In this document: positions 43,339 through 53,218 of the stretch, in pieces | How the letters are laid out: each line of letters begins with the position of its first letter | Position numbering within the stretch: the first letter of the stretch is position 1 | Origin: Oscillospiraceae bacterium | GTDB taxonomy: Bacteria > Bacillota > Clostridia > Oscillospirales > CAG-272 | Reading direction: 5' to 3' | Assembly (NCBI GenBank): GCA_015065385.1 | Contig: SVQK01000048.1 | Coordinates: 1 to 64,000, forward strand | Length of the DNA stretch: 64,000 bases | The notes under the pieces: model-generated | The model's input: only the letters and a program-made list of their open reading frames with translations | The model's database searches: none | What the model was told of the DNA's origin: nothing | Translations under genes and position numbers: made by a program

Positions 43339-43353
43339 TCGGGAGGGAGAACA

Positions 43354-43689
43354 ATGGAAACCAGATCTACTCAGAAACACATCCGCATCTCCCCTCGTAA
43401 AGTCAAGATCGTCCTCGACCTCATCAGAGGCAAGGACGTGGACACGGCCATGGGCATCCTGAAGAACACCCCGAAGGCCGCGAGCCCGGAGATCCTCAAG
43501 CTCCTGACCAAGGTCACGGCGGACGCGGAGAACAACTTCTCCATGAACCGCGACAATCTTTACGTCAGCGAATGCTTCGTCGGCCCCGGCATGACCCTCA
43601 AGAGACTCATGCCCCGCGCGAAGGGTTCCGCGGACAGGATCTTAAAGAGAACCAGCCACATCACCATCGCCGTGGCTGAGAAAGAATGA
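43354..43689 (+). CDS. rplV: Ribosomal protein L22
   Basis: Tunnel protein; its loop PRAKGSADRILKRTSHI forms the constriction with L4. 111 residues, starting with HIRISPRKVKIVLDLIRG. 15 nt behind rpsS. Confidence 0.98.
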   Translation: METRSTQKHIRISPRKVKIVLDLIRGKDVDTAMGILKNTPKAASPEILKLLTKVTADAENNFSMNRDNLYVSECFVGPGMTLKRLMPRAKGSADRILKRTSHITIAVAEKE

Positions 43690-43704
43690 GGAGGCAGTCG
43701 AAGA

Positions 43705-44574
43705 ATGGGACAGAAAGTTAATCCGCACGGCCTTCGCGTCGGCGTCATCAAAAACTGGGATTCCAGATGGTACGCTCCCGATGAGAAATTCGGCGACACC
43801 CTCGTCAACGACTATAAGATCCGCGAATTCGTAAAGAAGAGCCTTTATCAGGCAGGCGTTCCCCAGGTCGAGATCGAGAGAAGCCACAACGGCGCGATCA
43901 AGGTCTACGTCCACTGCGCGAAGCCCGGTATGGTCATCGGCCGCGAAGGCGCAGGCATCAACAAGCTGAGAGAGGATATCTCCAAGATCGCGGGTCAGTC
44001 CGTGTCCGTGGACGTCCTCGAAGTCAAGCCCATCGACATGTGCGCGCAGCTGGTTGCCGAGAACATCGCCTCCCAGCTCGAGAGAAGAATTTCCTTCCGC
44101 CGCGCCATGAAGCAGTCCATCCGCAACACCATGAGAATGGGCGCGAAGGGTATCAAGATCAACCTCAACGGCCGTATCGGCGGCGCCGAAATCGCCCGTA
44201 CCGAGCACTACCACGAAGGCACGATTCCGCTGCAGACCATCCGCGCGGACATCGATTACGGCTTTGCCGAAGCGAACACCACCTACGGCAAGATCGGCTG
44301 CAAGGTCTGGATCTACAAGGGCGAAGTCCTCTCCGAGGTTGCCCGCACCAAGACCGGCGCGGACGAGAGAAGAAAGCCGAGAACCGACGACCGCAGAAAC
44401 GGTCAGAGAAGAGACCGCAGAGACGGCGACCGCAGAAATCCCCAGAGACGGGATGGCCAGCGTGACAACCGCTTCAACGACCCCCGCCGCCCCAGAACCG
44501 CTCCGAACGGCGCGCCCGCACAGAACGCGAGACCCGCTGCCCCGGCGCCGAAGAAGGAAGGAGGAGCTGACTAA
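43705..44574 (+). CDS. rpsC: Ribosomal protein S3 with a long disordered tail
   Basis: mRNA-entry protein with KH domain ([18 protein letters not shown]). The conserved body ends near residue 212. About 75 more residues follow, rich in Arg, Asp, Asn, Gln and then Pro/Ala ([15 protein letters not shown]), making 289 residues against the usual 210-230. The tail is probably flexible and RNA-binding. The stop overlaps the rplP start by one base. Confidence 0.97.
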   Translation: MGQKVNPHGLRVGVIKNWDSRWYAPDEKFGDTLVNDYKIREFVKKSLYQAGVPQVEIERSHNGAIKVYVHCAKPGMVIGREGAGINKLREDISKIAGQSVSVDVLEVKPIDMCAQLVAENIASQLERRISFRRAMKQSIRNTMRMGAKGIKINLNGRIGGAEIARTEHYHEGTIPLQTIRADIDYGFAEANTTYGKIGCKVWIYKGEVLSEVARTKTGADERRKPRTDDRRNGQRRDRRDGDRRNPQRRDGQRDNRFNDPRRPRTAPNGAPAQNARPAAPAPKKEGGAD

Positions 44575-45008
44575 TGTTACAGCCGAACGGTAAAATCAAA
44601 TACAGAAGAGTACAGCGCGGCCGTATGAAGGGTAAAGCTCTCCGCGGCAACCGGGTAACCAACGGCGAGTTCGGCCTTGTGGCCCTCGAGCCCGCCTGGA
44701 TCACCTCCAACCAGATCGAAGCCGCCCGTATCGCTATGACCCGTTATATCAAGCGCGGCGGCCAGGTCTGGATCAAGATCTTCCCCGACAAGCCCGTCAC
44801 CGAGAAGCCGGCTGAAACCCGAATGGGTTCCGGTAAGGGCTCTCCCGAGTACTGGGTGGCCGTGGTCAAGCCGGGCAGAGTGCTGTTCGAAATGGGCGGC
44901 GTGTCCGAGGAGATCGCTAAGGAAGCTATGCGTCTTGCTATGCACAAACTCCCGATCAAGTGCCGGTTTGCGACCAAGGCACAACTGGAAGAAGAAGTGG
45001 AGGGTTAA
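44574..45008 (+). CDS. rplP: Ribosomal protein L16
   Basis: Late-assembly protein near the A-site tRNA elbow. 144 residues with [18 protein letters not shown] and [20 protein letters not shown]. Coupled to rpsC by a one-base overlap. Confidence 0.98.
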   Translation: MLQPNGKIKYRRVQRGRMKGKALRGNRVTNGEFGLVALEPAWITSNQIEAARIAMTRYIKRGGQVWIKIFPDKPVTEKPAETRMGSGKGSPEYWVAVVKPGRVLFEMGGVSEEIAKEAMRLAMHKLPIKCRFATKAQLEEEVEG

Positions 45009-45011
45009 GCT

Positions 45012-45200
45012 GTGAAGGCAACAGAACTCAGAAACAAGTCCAGCGAAGAACTGGAAGCGATGCTCAAGGATCTCAAGACCGAGCTCTTCAATCTCAGATT
45101 CCAGCACGCTATCAATCAGCTTGACAATCCCCACAAGATCGCTGATACCAAGAAGGATATCGCTCGCGTGATGACGATCATCGCCGAGAAGAAGGCATAA
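45012..45200 (+). CDS. rpmC: Ribosomal protein L29
   Basis: Small tunnel-exit protein. 62 residues (KATELRNKSSEELEAMLKDL, then NLRFQHAINQLDNPH). Starts at GTG 3 nt behind rplP, with GGAGGGTTAAGCT as ribosome binding region. Confidence 0.96.
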   Translation: MKATELRNKSSEELEAMLKDLKTELFNLRFQHAINQLDNPHKIADTKKDIARVMTIIAEKKA

Positions 45201-45212
45201 GGGGAGGTTAAC

Positions 45213-45470
45213 ATGGAAGAACGCGCTCTCAGAAAGACCAGAGTCGGCAAAGTCGTCAGCGACAAGATGGACAAGACCATCGTCGTTGCCATCGAGGACC
45301 ACGTCAAGCACCCCGTCTACGGCAAGATCGTGAAGAGAACCTCCAAGATCCACGCGCATGACGCCAACAACGAATGCGGGATCGGCGACACCGTCGAAGT
45401 CATGGAAACCAGACCGCTCTCCAAGACCAAGAGATGGAGACTGGTCCAGATCATCGAAAAAGCAAAATAA
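45213..45470 (+). CDS. rpsQ: Ribosomal protein S17
   Basis: 16S-binding OB-fold protein. 85 residues with [19 protein letters not shown] and [18 protein letters not shown]. Followed by a 177-nt spacer. Confidence 0.98.
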   Translation: MEERALRKTRVGKVVSDKMDKTIVVAIEDHVKHPVYGKIVKRTSKIHAHDANNECGIGDTVEVMETRPLSKTKRWRLVQIIEKAK

Positions 45471-45647
45471 TTTTAACCCCACCGAGGGTGCGGTACCGCG
45501 GCGATCCGGCGTGACTCACGCGTCGCTGCGGTCGGAGGATGAACCATCTTCCGGGCGGACAGCATCCCCACCGCACAGCCGGCTAAATGCGGCTCCTCGA
45601 AGATCCGCGTCAAAGAACGCGGAGAACTCACTCAGGAGGATACAGCA
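45471..45647 (+). other. Structured spacer between rpsQ and rplN
   Basis: 177 nt without a gene. Stems seen: GCGTG-ACT-CACGC near 45509 and CCGCGT/ACGCGG near 45605-45623, the second next to the rplN ribosome binding site. No promoter is obvious. Confidence 0.5.
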
Positions 45648-46016
45648 GTGATTCAGCAGCAGTCTCTCATGAAGGTTGCCGACAACACGGGCGCGAAGGA
45701 ACTTATGTGCATCCGCGTCCTCGGCGGCACCGGCAGACGTTACGCCAACATCGGCGACGTAGTCGTCTGCGCAGTCAAGAAAGCAACGCCCGGCGGCGTC
45801 GTCAAGAAGGGCGACGTGGTCAAGGCCGTTATCGTAAGAAGCGTCAAGGGTATCCGCAGAAACGACGGTTCCTACCTCCGGTTCGACGAAAACGCGGCGG
45901 TCATCATCGCCGACGACAAGAACCCGAAGGGAACCCGTATCTTTGGCCCCGTCGCCCGCGAGCTCCGCGAGCACGAGTACACCAAGATTCTGTCCCTGGC
46001 ACCGGAAGTCCTTTAA
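45648..46016 (+). CDS. rplN: Ribosomal protein L14
   Basis: Large-subunit interface protein. 122 residues: [19 protein letters not shown] and the conserved [15 protein letters not shown] region. Starts at GTG, with CAGGAGGA 7 nt upstream. Confidence 0.98.
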   Translation: MIQQQSLMKVADNTGAKELMCIRVLGGTGRRYANIGDVVVCAVKKATPGGVVKKGDVVKAVIVRSVKGIRRNDGSYLRFDENAAVIIADDKNPKGTRIFGPVARELREHEYTKILSLAPEVL

Positions 46017-46031
46017 TGGAGGGTATGTGAA

Positions 46032-46349
46032 ATGGCAAACAAGCTTCATGTAAAGACCGGCGATCAGGTGATCGTGGTGACCGGAAACGCGAAGGGGACC
46101 ATCGGCAAGGTCGTTGAGGTTTCCCCGAAAGAGGGCAAGGTTATCGTCGAAGGCGCTAACATTGTCAAGAAGCACGTCAGACCCAGAAGCGCTCAGCAGC
46201 AGGGCGGCATCGTCGAGGCTCCCGCGGCCATGTATGCCTGCAAGGTTCAGCACTACTGCTCCAAGTGCAAGAAGGCTACCAGAGTCGCGCACAAGATCGA
46301 TGGCGACAAGAAAATCCGCGTCTGCGTAAAATGCGGCGCAGAGCTTTAA
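46032..46349 (+). CDS. rplX: Ribosomal protein L24
   Basis: Assembly initiator with KOW motif (KTGDQVIVVTGNAKGTIGKV). 105 residues. The C-terminus has CSKC and CVKC pairs, a zinc-ribbon form of L24. Confidence 0.97.
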   Translation: MANKLHVKTGDQVIVVTGNAKGTIGKVVEVSPKEGKVIVEGANIVKKHVRPRSAQQQGGIVEAPAAMYACKVQHYCSKCKKATRVAHKIDGDKKIRVCVKCGAEL

Positions 46350-46364
46350 TCCGGAGGTTTGACG

Positions 46365-46907
46365 ATGGCTGCGAGACTTAAGGAATTATACAAGGCGGAG
46401 ATCGCTCCCGCTCTGTACAAGAAGTACGAATACAAGAGCGTGATGCAGATCCCGAGACTCGAGAAGATCGTTGTGAACGTCGGTGCCGGCGACGCCAAGG
46501 AAAACTCCAAGGTGATCGACAACATCATCGGCGAGCTCACCCAGATCACCGGTCAGAAGGCCGTTCCCACCTACGCGAAGAAGTCCGTTGCGAACTTCAA
46601 GCTCCGTCAGGGCATGAAGATCGGCGCGAAGGTCACCCTCCGCGGCGACATGATGTACGAATTCATGGACAGACTCTTCAACTTCGCTCTCCCGAGAGTG
46701 CGCGACTTCAAGGGGATCAACCCCGACGCCTTCGACGGCCGCGGCAACTACGCTCTGGGCCTGAAGGAACAGCTGATTTTCCCTGAAATCGAATACGACA
46801 AGGTCGAGAAGATCCGCGGCATGGACATCTGCTTCGTGACCACGGCTCCCACCGACGCAGAGGCCAAAGAGCTGCTGACCATGTTCGGCGCTCCGTTCGC
46901 AAAGTAA
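46365..46907 (+). CDS. rplE: Ribosomal protein L5
   Basis: 5S rRNA-binding protein of the central protuberance. 180 residues with [17 protein letters not shown] and [18 protein letters not shown] 46365 has GGAGG upstream; an in-frame TTG at 46359 overlaps that site and is rejected. Confidence 0.97.
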   Translation: MAARLKELYKAEIAPALYKKYEYKSVMQIPRLEKIVVNVGAGDAKENSKVIDNIIGELTQITGQKAVPTYAKKSVANFKLRQGMKIGAKVTLRGDMMYEFMDRLFNFALPRVRDFKGINPDAFDGRGNYALGLKEQLIFPEIEYDKVEKIRGMDICFVTTAPTDAEAKELLTMFGAPFAK

Positions 46908-46925
46908 GAGAGAGAGGGAAGAACA

Positions 46926-47111
46926 ATGGCAAAGAAATCCATGATCAACAAGCAGCAGAGAACGCAGAAGTACTCCACCCGCGAGTACAACCGCTGCAAG
47001 ATCTGCGGTCGTCCCCACGCTTACCTCCGCAAGTACGGTATCTGCCGTATCTGCTTCCGCGAACTGGCCTACAAGGGCGAGATCCCGGGCGTCAAGAAGG
47101 CTTCCTGGTAA
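46926..47111 (+). CDS. rpsN: Ribosomal protein S14, zinc type
   Basis: Short zinc-binding form (61 residues) with [20 protein letters not shown] giving four cysteines in two CxxC pairs. Needed for head assembly. Followed by the longest gap in the operon. Confidence 0.98.
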   Translation: MAKKSMINKQQRTQKYSTREYNRCKICGRPHAYLRKYGICRICFRELAYKGEIPGVKKASW

Positions 47112-47397
47112 GACAGGGAACACCCCCATTCATTTTGACTGACAGCGAACGTCCCGGCGGGTCGGATGATCAAGATCCGAAAAATCCCCGCGCGGGCGTA
47201 CGCTTGACAGGTTAAAGACGGGCATACGCGGAAAAACGCGCGCCCGAAGTCCATGCCGACAGGAAACGGACGGAGTGATGCTCTCCCCGCGTTTTACCAT
47301 CGGCAGCGGCCCGACAAAGCATGGACCGCCGGAGATCCGGTTGACAGAACTGCCGGGCAGCAAGAATTTATGACTTGCATGACAAGGAGGAACCATT
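47112..47397 (+). other. Structured spacer between rpsN and rpsH
   Basis: 286 nt without a gene. Inverted repeats include GGAT/ATCC (47164-47178), GCGTA (47196-47200)/TACGC (47225-47229) and TGCCGGGCA near 47351. TTGACA occurs at 47341 but no good -10 follows. In E. coli S8 represses through a structure in this part of the operon; here the gap is far longer. Confidence 0.5.
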
Positions 47398-47796
47398 ATG
47401 CAGATTTCAGACGTTATCGCCGATATGCTGACGCGTATCAGAAACGCGAACAACGCGAAGCACGAGACGGTTGATATTCCCGCTTCCAATATGAAGAAGG
47501 CCATCGCGGACATTCTTCTCGCGGAAGGTTATATCAAGAGCGTTCAGGTGATCGAAGACGGCAAGCAGGGCATCATCCGCGTCGCCCTCAAGTACGGCCC
47601 CGGCAAGGCGAAGGTCATTCACGGCCTCAAGAGAGTGTCCAAGCCCGGTCTCCGTATCTACGCCGGCTGCGAAGACATGCCCAAGGTTTACAACGGTCTC
47701 GGCATTGCGATCGTTTCCACCTCCAAGGGCATCATGACCGACAAGAAGGCAAGACGTGAAAACGTCGGCGGCGAGATTCTCGCGTTCGTCTGGTAA
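47398..47796 (+). CDS. rpsH: Ribosomal protein S8
   Basis: Primary 16S-binding protein. 132 residues: [20 protein letters not shown] and the C-terminal [25 protein letters not shown] before the ATG. Confidence 0.98.
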   Translation: MQISDVIADMLTRIRNANNAKHETVDIPASNMKKAIADILLAEGYIKSVQVIEDGKQGIIRVALKYGPGKAKVIHGLKRVSKPGLRIYAGCEDMPKVYNGLGIAIVSTSKGIMTDKKARRENVGGEILAFVW

Positions 47797-47816
47797 GGGA
47801 AGAGGAGGTTTATACA

Positions 47817-48356
47817 ATGTCAAGAATTGGAAGAGCTCCGATCACGGTTCCCGCAGGCGTTACCGTAAATGTTGGAGACAACAATGTGATCACCGTTAAG
47901 GGACCCAAGGGCGAACTCAGCTACAAGGCTCCCGCTCAGATGACCGTCAAGATCGAAGGCCCGGTTGTCCATGTGACCCGTCCCGACGACGAAGCTGCGA
48001 ACCGCTCTCTGCACGGTCTCACCAGAACCCTCATCAACAACATGGTCGTGGGCGTTTCCACGGGCTACTCCAAGAAGCTCGAGATCGTCGGCGTCGGTTA
48101 CCGCGCCGCGAAGGAAGGCAAGAAGCTCGTGCTGAACCTCGGCCACTCCCATCCGATCTACTTCGAGGAAACCGACCTCGTCCAGTTTGACGTTCCGGAC
48201 GCCAACACGATCATCGTGAAGTCCTTCGACAAACAGGTATGCGGTCAGATCGCTGCGGAAATCCGCTCCAAGAGACCTCCGGAACCGTATCACGGCAAGG
48301 GCGTCAAGTACGAGGGCGAGCATATCCGCCGCAAAGCCGGTAAGGCCGGTAAATAA
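47817..48356 (+). CDS. rplF: Ribosomal protein L6
   Basis: Large-subunit protein near the factor-binding site. 179 residues with SRIGRAPITVPAGVTVNV and the end motif PYHGKGVKYEGEHIRRKAG. Confidence 0.98.
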   Translation: MSRIGRAPITVPAGVTVNVGDNNVITVKGPKGELSYKAPAQMTVKIEGPVVHVTRPDDEAANRSLHGLTRTLINNMVVGVSTGYSKKLEIVGVGYRAAKEGKKLVLNLGHSHPIYFEETDLVQFDVPDANTIIVKSFDKQVCGQIAAEIRSKRPPEPYHGKGVKYEGEHIRRKAGKAGK

Positions 48357-48374
48357 TGAAAGGAGACGTGCAAT

Positions 48375-48734
48375 ATGGTTACCAAGAGAGATAAGAACGC
48401 TCAGCGCCTTAAGAGACATCGCAGAGTGCGCGGCAAGATTTCCGGTACTGCCGAACGTCCCCGTCTTGCTGTTTACCGTTCCAACGCCAATATTTACGCG
48501 CAGATCATCGACGACGTCAAGGGCGTTACCCTTGCTGCCGCTTCCACGACCGAAAAGGGCTTCGAGGGAATCGGCTCCAACAAGGAAGCGGCCAAGAAGG
48601 TCGGCCAGAAGATCGCTGAGAAGGCTCTTGCCGCTGGCATCACGGAAGTGGTGTTCGACCGCGGCGGTTATATCTATCACGGACGTGTATCGGAGCTCGC
48701 TGCCGGCGCCAGAGAAGGCGGTCTGAAGTTCTGA
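48375..48734 (+). CDS. rplR: Ribosomal protein L18
   Basis: 5S rRNA-binding protein. 119 residues with [20 protein letters not shown] and [20 protein letters not shown]. Followed by a 228-nt spacer. Confidence 0.98.
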   Translation: MVTKRDKNAQRLKRHRRVRGKISGTAERPRLAVYRSNANIYAQIIDDVKGVTLAAASTTEKGFEGIGSNKEAAKKVGQKIAEKALAAGITEVVFDRGGYIYHGRVSELAAGAREGGLKF

Positions 48735-48962
48735 GTGAACTCCGGGTCATCGGGGAGGGGGGGCCCGTCTTATCGGACGGATCGGTCCCGCTCCCGGATC
48801 CCGGACGAATCCGGAACAAGGACAGGTCGGCAATCGGCGGGAAGGCCGGTTTGTACACTGTTTAATTTTCAAAATTAAGCATCATATCTGTCGAAAAAGG
48901 CGACAGCAGACGGAGGACAAGGGCGGATCCGCTCCCGCCGTCTGAGAAAGGAATCAATTCAA
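48735..48962 (+). other. Structured spacer between rplR and rpsE
   Basis: 228 nt without a gene. Stems: CCGTC/GACGG near 48765; TTAATTTT (48862-48869)/AAAATTAA (48871-48878); CTGTCG/CGACAG ending 48906; CAGACGG (48907-48913)/CCGTCTG (48938-48944) just before the ribosome binding site. The AT-rich part read on the reverse strand resembles the sequence found before 23S rRNA genes in Bacillota. Confidence 0.5.
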
Positions 48963-49466
48963 ATGGCAAAAAGATTCAATCCCGAGGGGCTTGAACTGAA
49001 GGAAAAGCTCGTCGTTGTGAACCGTGTATCCAAAACCGTCAAGGGCGGTCGTGTCGCCCGTTTCGCCGCTCTCATGATCGTGGGCGATGAAAACGGACAC
49101 GTCGGCTTCGGTCTCGGCAAGGCTGCCGAAGTTTCCGAGGCGACCCGCAAGGCCATCGAAGACGCGAAGAAGAACATGATCGAAGTATCCCTGAAGGACG
49201 GCACCATCCCGCACGAGATTCTCGGCGAATACGGCGCGGGCAAGGTGCTCCTGAAGCCGGCTGCCAAAGGTACCGGTATCATCGCGGGCAAGACCGTCCG
49301 CGCGGTGGTCGAACTGGCGGGCATCAAGAATATCCGTTCCAAGTGCCTCCGTTCCAACAACCCCACCAACGTCGTCAAGGCTACGTTCGAGGGACTCAAG
49401 GCTCTGCGCAGCGCCGATGAAGTGGCGAAGACCCGCGGCATCAGCGTCGAGCAGGTCATCGGCTGA
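48963..49466 (+). CDS. rpsE: Ribosomal protein S5
   Basis: Decoding-fidelity protein. 167 residues with [19 protein letters not shown] and [27 protein letters not shown] precedes the ATG. Confidence 0.98.
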   Translation: MAKRFNPEGLELKEKLVVVNRVSKTVKGGRVARFAALMIVGDENGHVGFGLGKAAEVSEATRKAIEDAKKNMIEVSLKDGTIPHEILGEYGAGKVLLKPAAKGTGIIAGKTVRAVVELAGIKNIRSKCLRSNNPTNVVKATFEGLKALRSADEVAKTRGISVEQVIG

Positions 49467-49477
49467 GGAGGTCAGAA

Positions 49478-49654
49478 ATGAAGGTTAAAGTTACTCTCAA
49501 GAAAAGCCTCATCGCCGCGAAGCCCAATCAGAAGGCTACCGCCGCATCCCTCGGTCTGAACAAGATCGGCGATTTCGTTATCCATGAGGCTGGCCCGGTT
49601 ATCGACGGCAAGGTCAAGGTGCTCGCTCACCTCGTATCCGTGGAGCAGGCTTAA
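49478..49654 (+). CDS. rpmD: Ribosomal protein L30
   Basis: 58-residue protein (MKVKVTLKKSLIAAKPNQK, then TAASLGLNKIGDFV), the short bacterial form. GGAGG lies 8 nt before the ATG, which is 11 nt behind rpsE. Its place between S5 and L15 is canonical. Confidence 0.96.
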   Translation: MKVKVTLKKSLIAAKPNQKATAASLGLNKIGDFVIHEAGPVIDGKVKVLAHLVSVEQA

Positions 49655-49708
49655 GGCCCTCCGACAGAACTACTATACAAAGGATATTCTTACAAGGAGG
49701 AATCACCT

Positions 49709-50149
49709 ATGAAGCTCCATGAACTCTCCCCGGCTCCGGGTTCCGTAAAGGACTCGTTCCGTAAAGGCAGAGGTCCCGGATCCGGCAACGGCAAGACCGC
49801 CGGCAAGGGCCACAAGGGTCAGAACGCCCGTTCCGGCGGCGGTGTCCGTCCCGGATTTGAAGGCGGTCAGCTCCCGCTGTACAGAAAGCTCCCCAAGAGA
49901 GGCTTCAAGAACAGATTCGCGGTCAACTACGCGATCGTCAACCTCTCCGCGCTGGACAAGTTTGAAGACGGCGAAACCGTCAATCTCGAGAAGCTGATGG
50001 AAGCGGGCATCGTGAAGAAGCCCCTCGACGGCCTGAAGGTTCTCGCGGGCGGCGAACTCACTAAGAAACTTACCGTTGAAGCCAAAGTCTTCTCGGCTTC
50101 CGCGAAAGAGAAGATCGAAGCGGCAGGTGGAAAGACCGAGGTGAAGTAA
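49709..50149 (+). CDS. rplO: Ribosomal protein L15
   Basis: Large-subunit protein with glycine- and basic-rich N-terminus ([20 protein letters not shown]). 146 residues. AAGGAGGA before the ATG. secY follows after a single base. Confidence 0.98.
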   Translation: MKLHELSPAPGSVKDSFRKGRGPGSGNGKTAGKGHKGQNARSGGGVRPGFEGGQLPLYRKLPKRGFKNRFAVNYAIVNLSALDKFEDGETVNLEKLMEAGIVKKPLDGLKVLAGGELTKKLTVEAKVFSASAKEKIEAAGGKTEVK

Positions 50150-50150
50150 A

Positions 50151-51473
50151 GTGTTCTCGACGCTGAAAAACGCCTGGAAAGTTCCGGATCTGAAACGGAA
50201 ACTTTTATTCACCCTTCTCATCGTCGTCCTCTATCGCCTCGGCTGCGCCATCCCGATCCCCTACATGAGCAAGGCTGCGCTGGAAAGCGCGTCCGTGTTC
50301 AGCACGGGTATCTTCCAGTACCTCAACATTCTGACCGGTTCCGCGATTTCTCAGGCTACCCTGTTCGCGCTGGGCATCAACCCCTACATCACGGCTTCCA
50401 TCGTGATGCAGCTCCTCACCATCGCCATTCCCTATCTGGAGAATCTGGCGAAGGAAGGCGAGGAAGGCCAGAAGAAGATCAACCAGTACACCAGATACGT
50501 CACCGTCGTTCTCGGTCTGATCACCGCCATCGGTTACTATCAGCTCCTGAAGTCCCAGAATATCATCACCGATACTACGTTCTTCCCGGCGCTGGTCATC
50601 ATCACCTGCTACTGCGCGGGCTCCGCTCTCGTCATGTGGCTTGCTGAAAAGGTCAACGAAAACGGCATCGGCAACGGTATCTCCATGATCCTGTTCGCCA
50701 ACATCATCTCCCGTCTGCCGTCCTTCGGCAACACCATCGTGCAGCTTGTTATGGGCCGTCAGTCCATCACCCTCGGCGAAACGACCCATATCATCCCCTT
50801 CTGGCTCGGCATCATCATCACGATCCTTGCCATCGCGCTGGCGGTTGCCATGATCGGCTTCATCGTCTGGATGACCAACTCCGAGCGCCGGATCCCGATC
50901 CAGTACGCGAAGAAGGTTGTCGGCCGGAAGATGTACGGCGGTCAGTCCTCGAACCTCCCTCTGAAGGTGAACATGGTCGGCGTTATGCCCATCATCTTCG
51001 CCTCCTCCATCTGCTCCATCATTCCGACGATCCAGGCGTTCACCCGCCCCGCGGAAGGCTCCTTCTGGGATAAGTTCTGCGATTTCTTCGGAACGGGCAG
51101 CTGGTTCTACGCGCTGCTGACCTTCGTGTTCATCATCGCGTTCGCATACTTCTACACCTCGATCTCCTTCAATCCTGTTGAAATCTCGAACAACCTGAAG
51201 ACGCAGGGCGGTTCCATTCCCGGTATCCGTCCCGGTCGTCCGACGGCCGAGTATATCACCAGAATCCTCAACCGCATCACCCTGATCGGCGCGCTGCTTC
51301 TGGCGGTCGTGGCGGTTCTCCCGATGATCATCAATATCTGCACGGGCGGGTCCCTGTCGGCTCTCGCGTTCGGCGGCTCTTCGATCATCATCGTGGTGGG
51401 CGTGGTTCTGGAGACGATCCGCGAGATCGAAGCGCAGATGACCATGCGTCACTACAAGGGCTTCCTCGGTTGA
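50151..51473 (+). CDS. secY: Protein translocase subunit SecY
   Basis: Channel of the Sec translocon in the cytoplasmic membrane. 440 residues with ten hydrophobic helices; GCAIPIPYM in helix 1, MQLLTIAIPYLENL, and the conserved cytoplasmic loop NSERRIPIQYAKKVVGRK. Starts at GTG, with its ribosome binding site inside the end of rplO. Confidence 0.97.
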   Translation: MFSTLKNAWKVPDLKRKLLFTLLIVVLYRLGCAIPIPYMSKAALESASVFSTGIFQYLNILTGSAISQATLFALGINPYITASIVMQLLTIAIPYLENLAKEGEEGQKKINQYTRYVTVVLGLITAIGYYQLLKSQNIITDTTFFPALVIITCYCAGSALVMWLAEKVNENGIGNGISMILFANIISRLPSFGNTIVQLVMGRQSITLGETTHIIPFWLGIIITILAIALAVAMIGFIVWMTNSERRIPIQYAKKVVGRKMYGGQSSNLPLKVNMVGVMPIIFASSICSIIPTIQAFTRPAEGSFWDKFCDFFGTGSWFYALLTFVFIIAFAYFYTSISFNPVEISNNLKTQGGSIPGIRPGRPTAEYITRILNRITLIGALLLAVVAVLPMIINICTGGSLSALAFGGSSIIIVVGVVLETIREIEAQMTMRHYKGFLG

Positions 51474-51690
51474 TCCGGACTCCGGACGCGGCCGAACGAA
51501 TCCCAATACACGGATTTTTACCGGGGGAACTCTCGGACGCGCGCATCAGCGTACGGCGGGGGTTTCCCCCGTACCCCGTTTTAGACCGACTGTTTTTCCC
51601 GGGATCTGAACCGGGTCCGGGGAGTCGCTTTTCGCGTGAAAAACTGCGGGAGCGTCTTCCCGGTTATACCTTTTTATAAGGAGAATGAAC
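51474..51690 (+). other. Spacer between secY and adk
   Basis: 217 nt without a gene. A strong CGGGGG-TTT-CCCCCG triloop hairpin near 51560 is followed by TACCCCGTTTTAG, which could act as a weak terminator. No promoter is clear. Confidence 0.45.
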
Positions 51691-52335
51691 ATGGCAAGAA
51701 AACTGAATCTCATTCTGCTGGGCGCGCCCGGCGCAGGCAAGGGGACCCAGGCGGAGCTCATTTCCGAGCGTTATTCCATTCCCGCCATCTCCACCGGCCA
51801 GATCATCCGCGACGAAATCGCATCCGGCAGCGCGCTGGGCGAGACCGTCAAATCCTATACCTCCAAGGGCGAGCTTGTTCCTGACACCGTTGTGATCGAC
51901 ATCATCAAAGCGCGTCTGGCGAAGGACGACTGCGCGAACGGATTCATCCTCGACGGATTCCCGCGCACCGTTCCTCAGGCTGCCGCGCTCGACGAGATGG
52001 GCGTGGAGATCACCGACGTCATTTCCATCGAGGTGGCGGACGAGGATATCATGACCCGTATGGGCGGCAGACGCTACTGCAAGAAGTGCGGCGCGACCTA
52101 TCATGTCAAGTACAAGCCCTCCGCGGCCGGCGACAAGTGCCAGAACTGCGGCGAGGAGCTGTCCATCCGTCCGGACGACGATCCGGAAGTCGTGAAGAGC
52201 CGTCTGGTTGTGTACCACGAGCAGACCGAGCCCCTCAAGGACTTCTACGAAAAGAAGGGCCTTCTCAAGATCGTCATCGGTCAGGAGAAGCTGGAAGACA
52301 CCACGGCTCTCACGGCGGCTGCGCTGGAAGGCTGA
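51691..52335 (+). CDS. adk: Adenylate kinase
   Basis: Interconverts ATP, ADP and AMP. 214 residues with P-loop LGAPGAGKGTQAE and a zinc-binding lid CKKCGATYHV followed by CQNCGEEL, the Gram-positive form. ATG 51691 is 7 nt after GGAG; the ATG 6 nt earlier is too close to that site. Confidence 0.97.
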   Translation: MARKLNLILLGAPGAGKGTQAELISERYSIPAISTGQIIRDEIASGSALGETVKSYTSKGELVPDTVVIDIIKARLAKDDCANGFILDGFPRTVPQAAALDEMGVEITDVISIEVADEDIMTRMGGRRYCKKCGATYHVKYKPSAAGDKCQNCGEELSIRPDDDPEVVKSRLVVYHEQTEPLKDFYEKKGLLKIVIGQEKLEDTTALTAAALEG

Positions 52336-52409
52336 AGACGGAGCGGGGACGACAGAATCAGGGGGAACAATTCACCGGCGCATCCAGCCGGGCAGCTTGG
52401 AAGCAGAAC

Positions 52410-53177
52410 ATGATTATTGTAAAAACTCCTGAACAGATCAAACTGATGCGGATTGCCGGACGCATCACGGGCGAGGCGATTCTGGCAGGCGCGGAGATGA
52501 TCCGTCCCGGCGTCTCCACCAAAGCCATCGACGAGAAGATCCGGCACACCATCGAAAAGGCCGGCGCGAAGCCCTCCTTCCTCGGTTACGGCGGATTTCC
52601 GGGATCGGCCTGCATCTCGGTCAACGAGCAGGTCATCCACGGCATCCCCTCCAAACACAGGATCCTCGAGGAGGGCGACATCGTAAAGCTGGACGTCGGC
52701 GCGTTCATCGACGGATACCACGGCGACTCGGCGAACACCTTCCCGGTCGGAAAGATCTCCGCGGAGGCGGAACGGCTGATCGAAGTCACGCGGAAGAGCT
52801 TTTTCCTCGGATCGGAGGCAGCCGGTAAGGAAGGCGCGCGGATCGGGGATATAGGAGCGGCGGTGGACGGCTATGTCACGGCGAACGGCTGCACGACGGT
52901 GAAAAAGTACGTCGGACACGGCGTGGGGCAGGAGCTTCACGAGGATCCGAACGTGCCGAACTTCGGAAGAGCGGGTCACGGCCCGAAGCTCTGCCGGGGC
53001 ATGGTGATCGCCATCGAGCCCATGGTCAATCTCGGCCGCCCCGAGGTCCGCGAGCTGAACGACGGCTGGACCGTCATCACGGCGGACGGATCCCTCTCGG
53101 CGCATTACGAGCACACCGTGGCGCTGACAGAGAACGGCCCGGAGCTGCTCACGCTGGTCGATCATACCGTCGGCTGA
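52410..53177 (+). CDS. map: Methionine aminopeptidase type I
   Basis: Removes the initiator methionine. 255 residues with metal ligands in LDVGAFIDGYHGDSA (two Asp), GHGVGQELHEDP (His), AIEPM (Glu) and SAHYEHTVALT (Glu). Only a weak GGAAGC site precedes the ATG. It sits in the usual adk-map-infA context. Confidence 0.96.
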   Translation: MIIVKTPEQIKLMRIAGRITGEAILAGAEMIRPGVSTKAIDEKIRHTIEKAGAKPSFLGYGGFPGSACISVNEQVIHGIPSKHRILEEGDIVKLDVGAFIDGYHGDSANTFPVGKISAEAERLIEVTRKSFFLGSEAAGKEGARIGDIGAAVDGYVTANGCTTVKKYVGHGVGQELHEDPNVPNFGRAGHGPKLCRGMVIAIEPMVNLGRPEVRELNDGWTVITADGSLSAHYEHTVALTENGPELLTLVDHTVG

Positions 53178-53218
53178 CCGGATCCGGACGCCGCATGACG
53201 GATGGACGAAGGAGAGGC

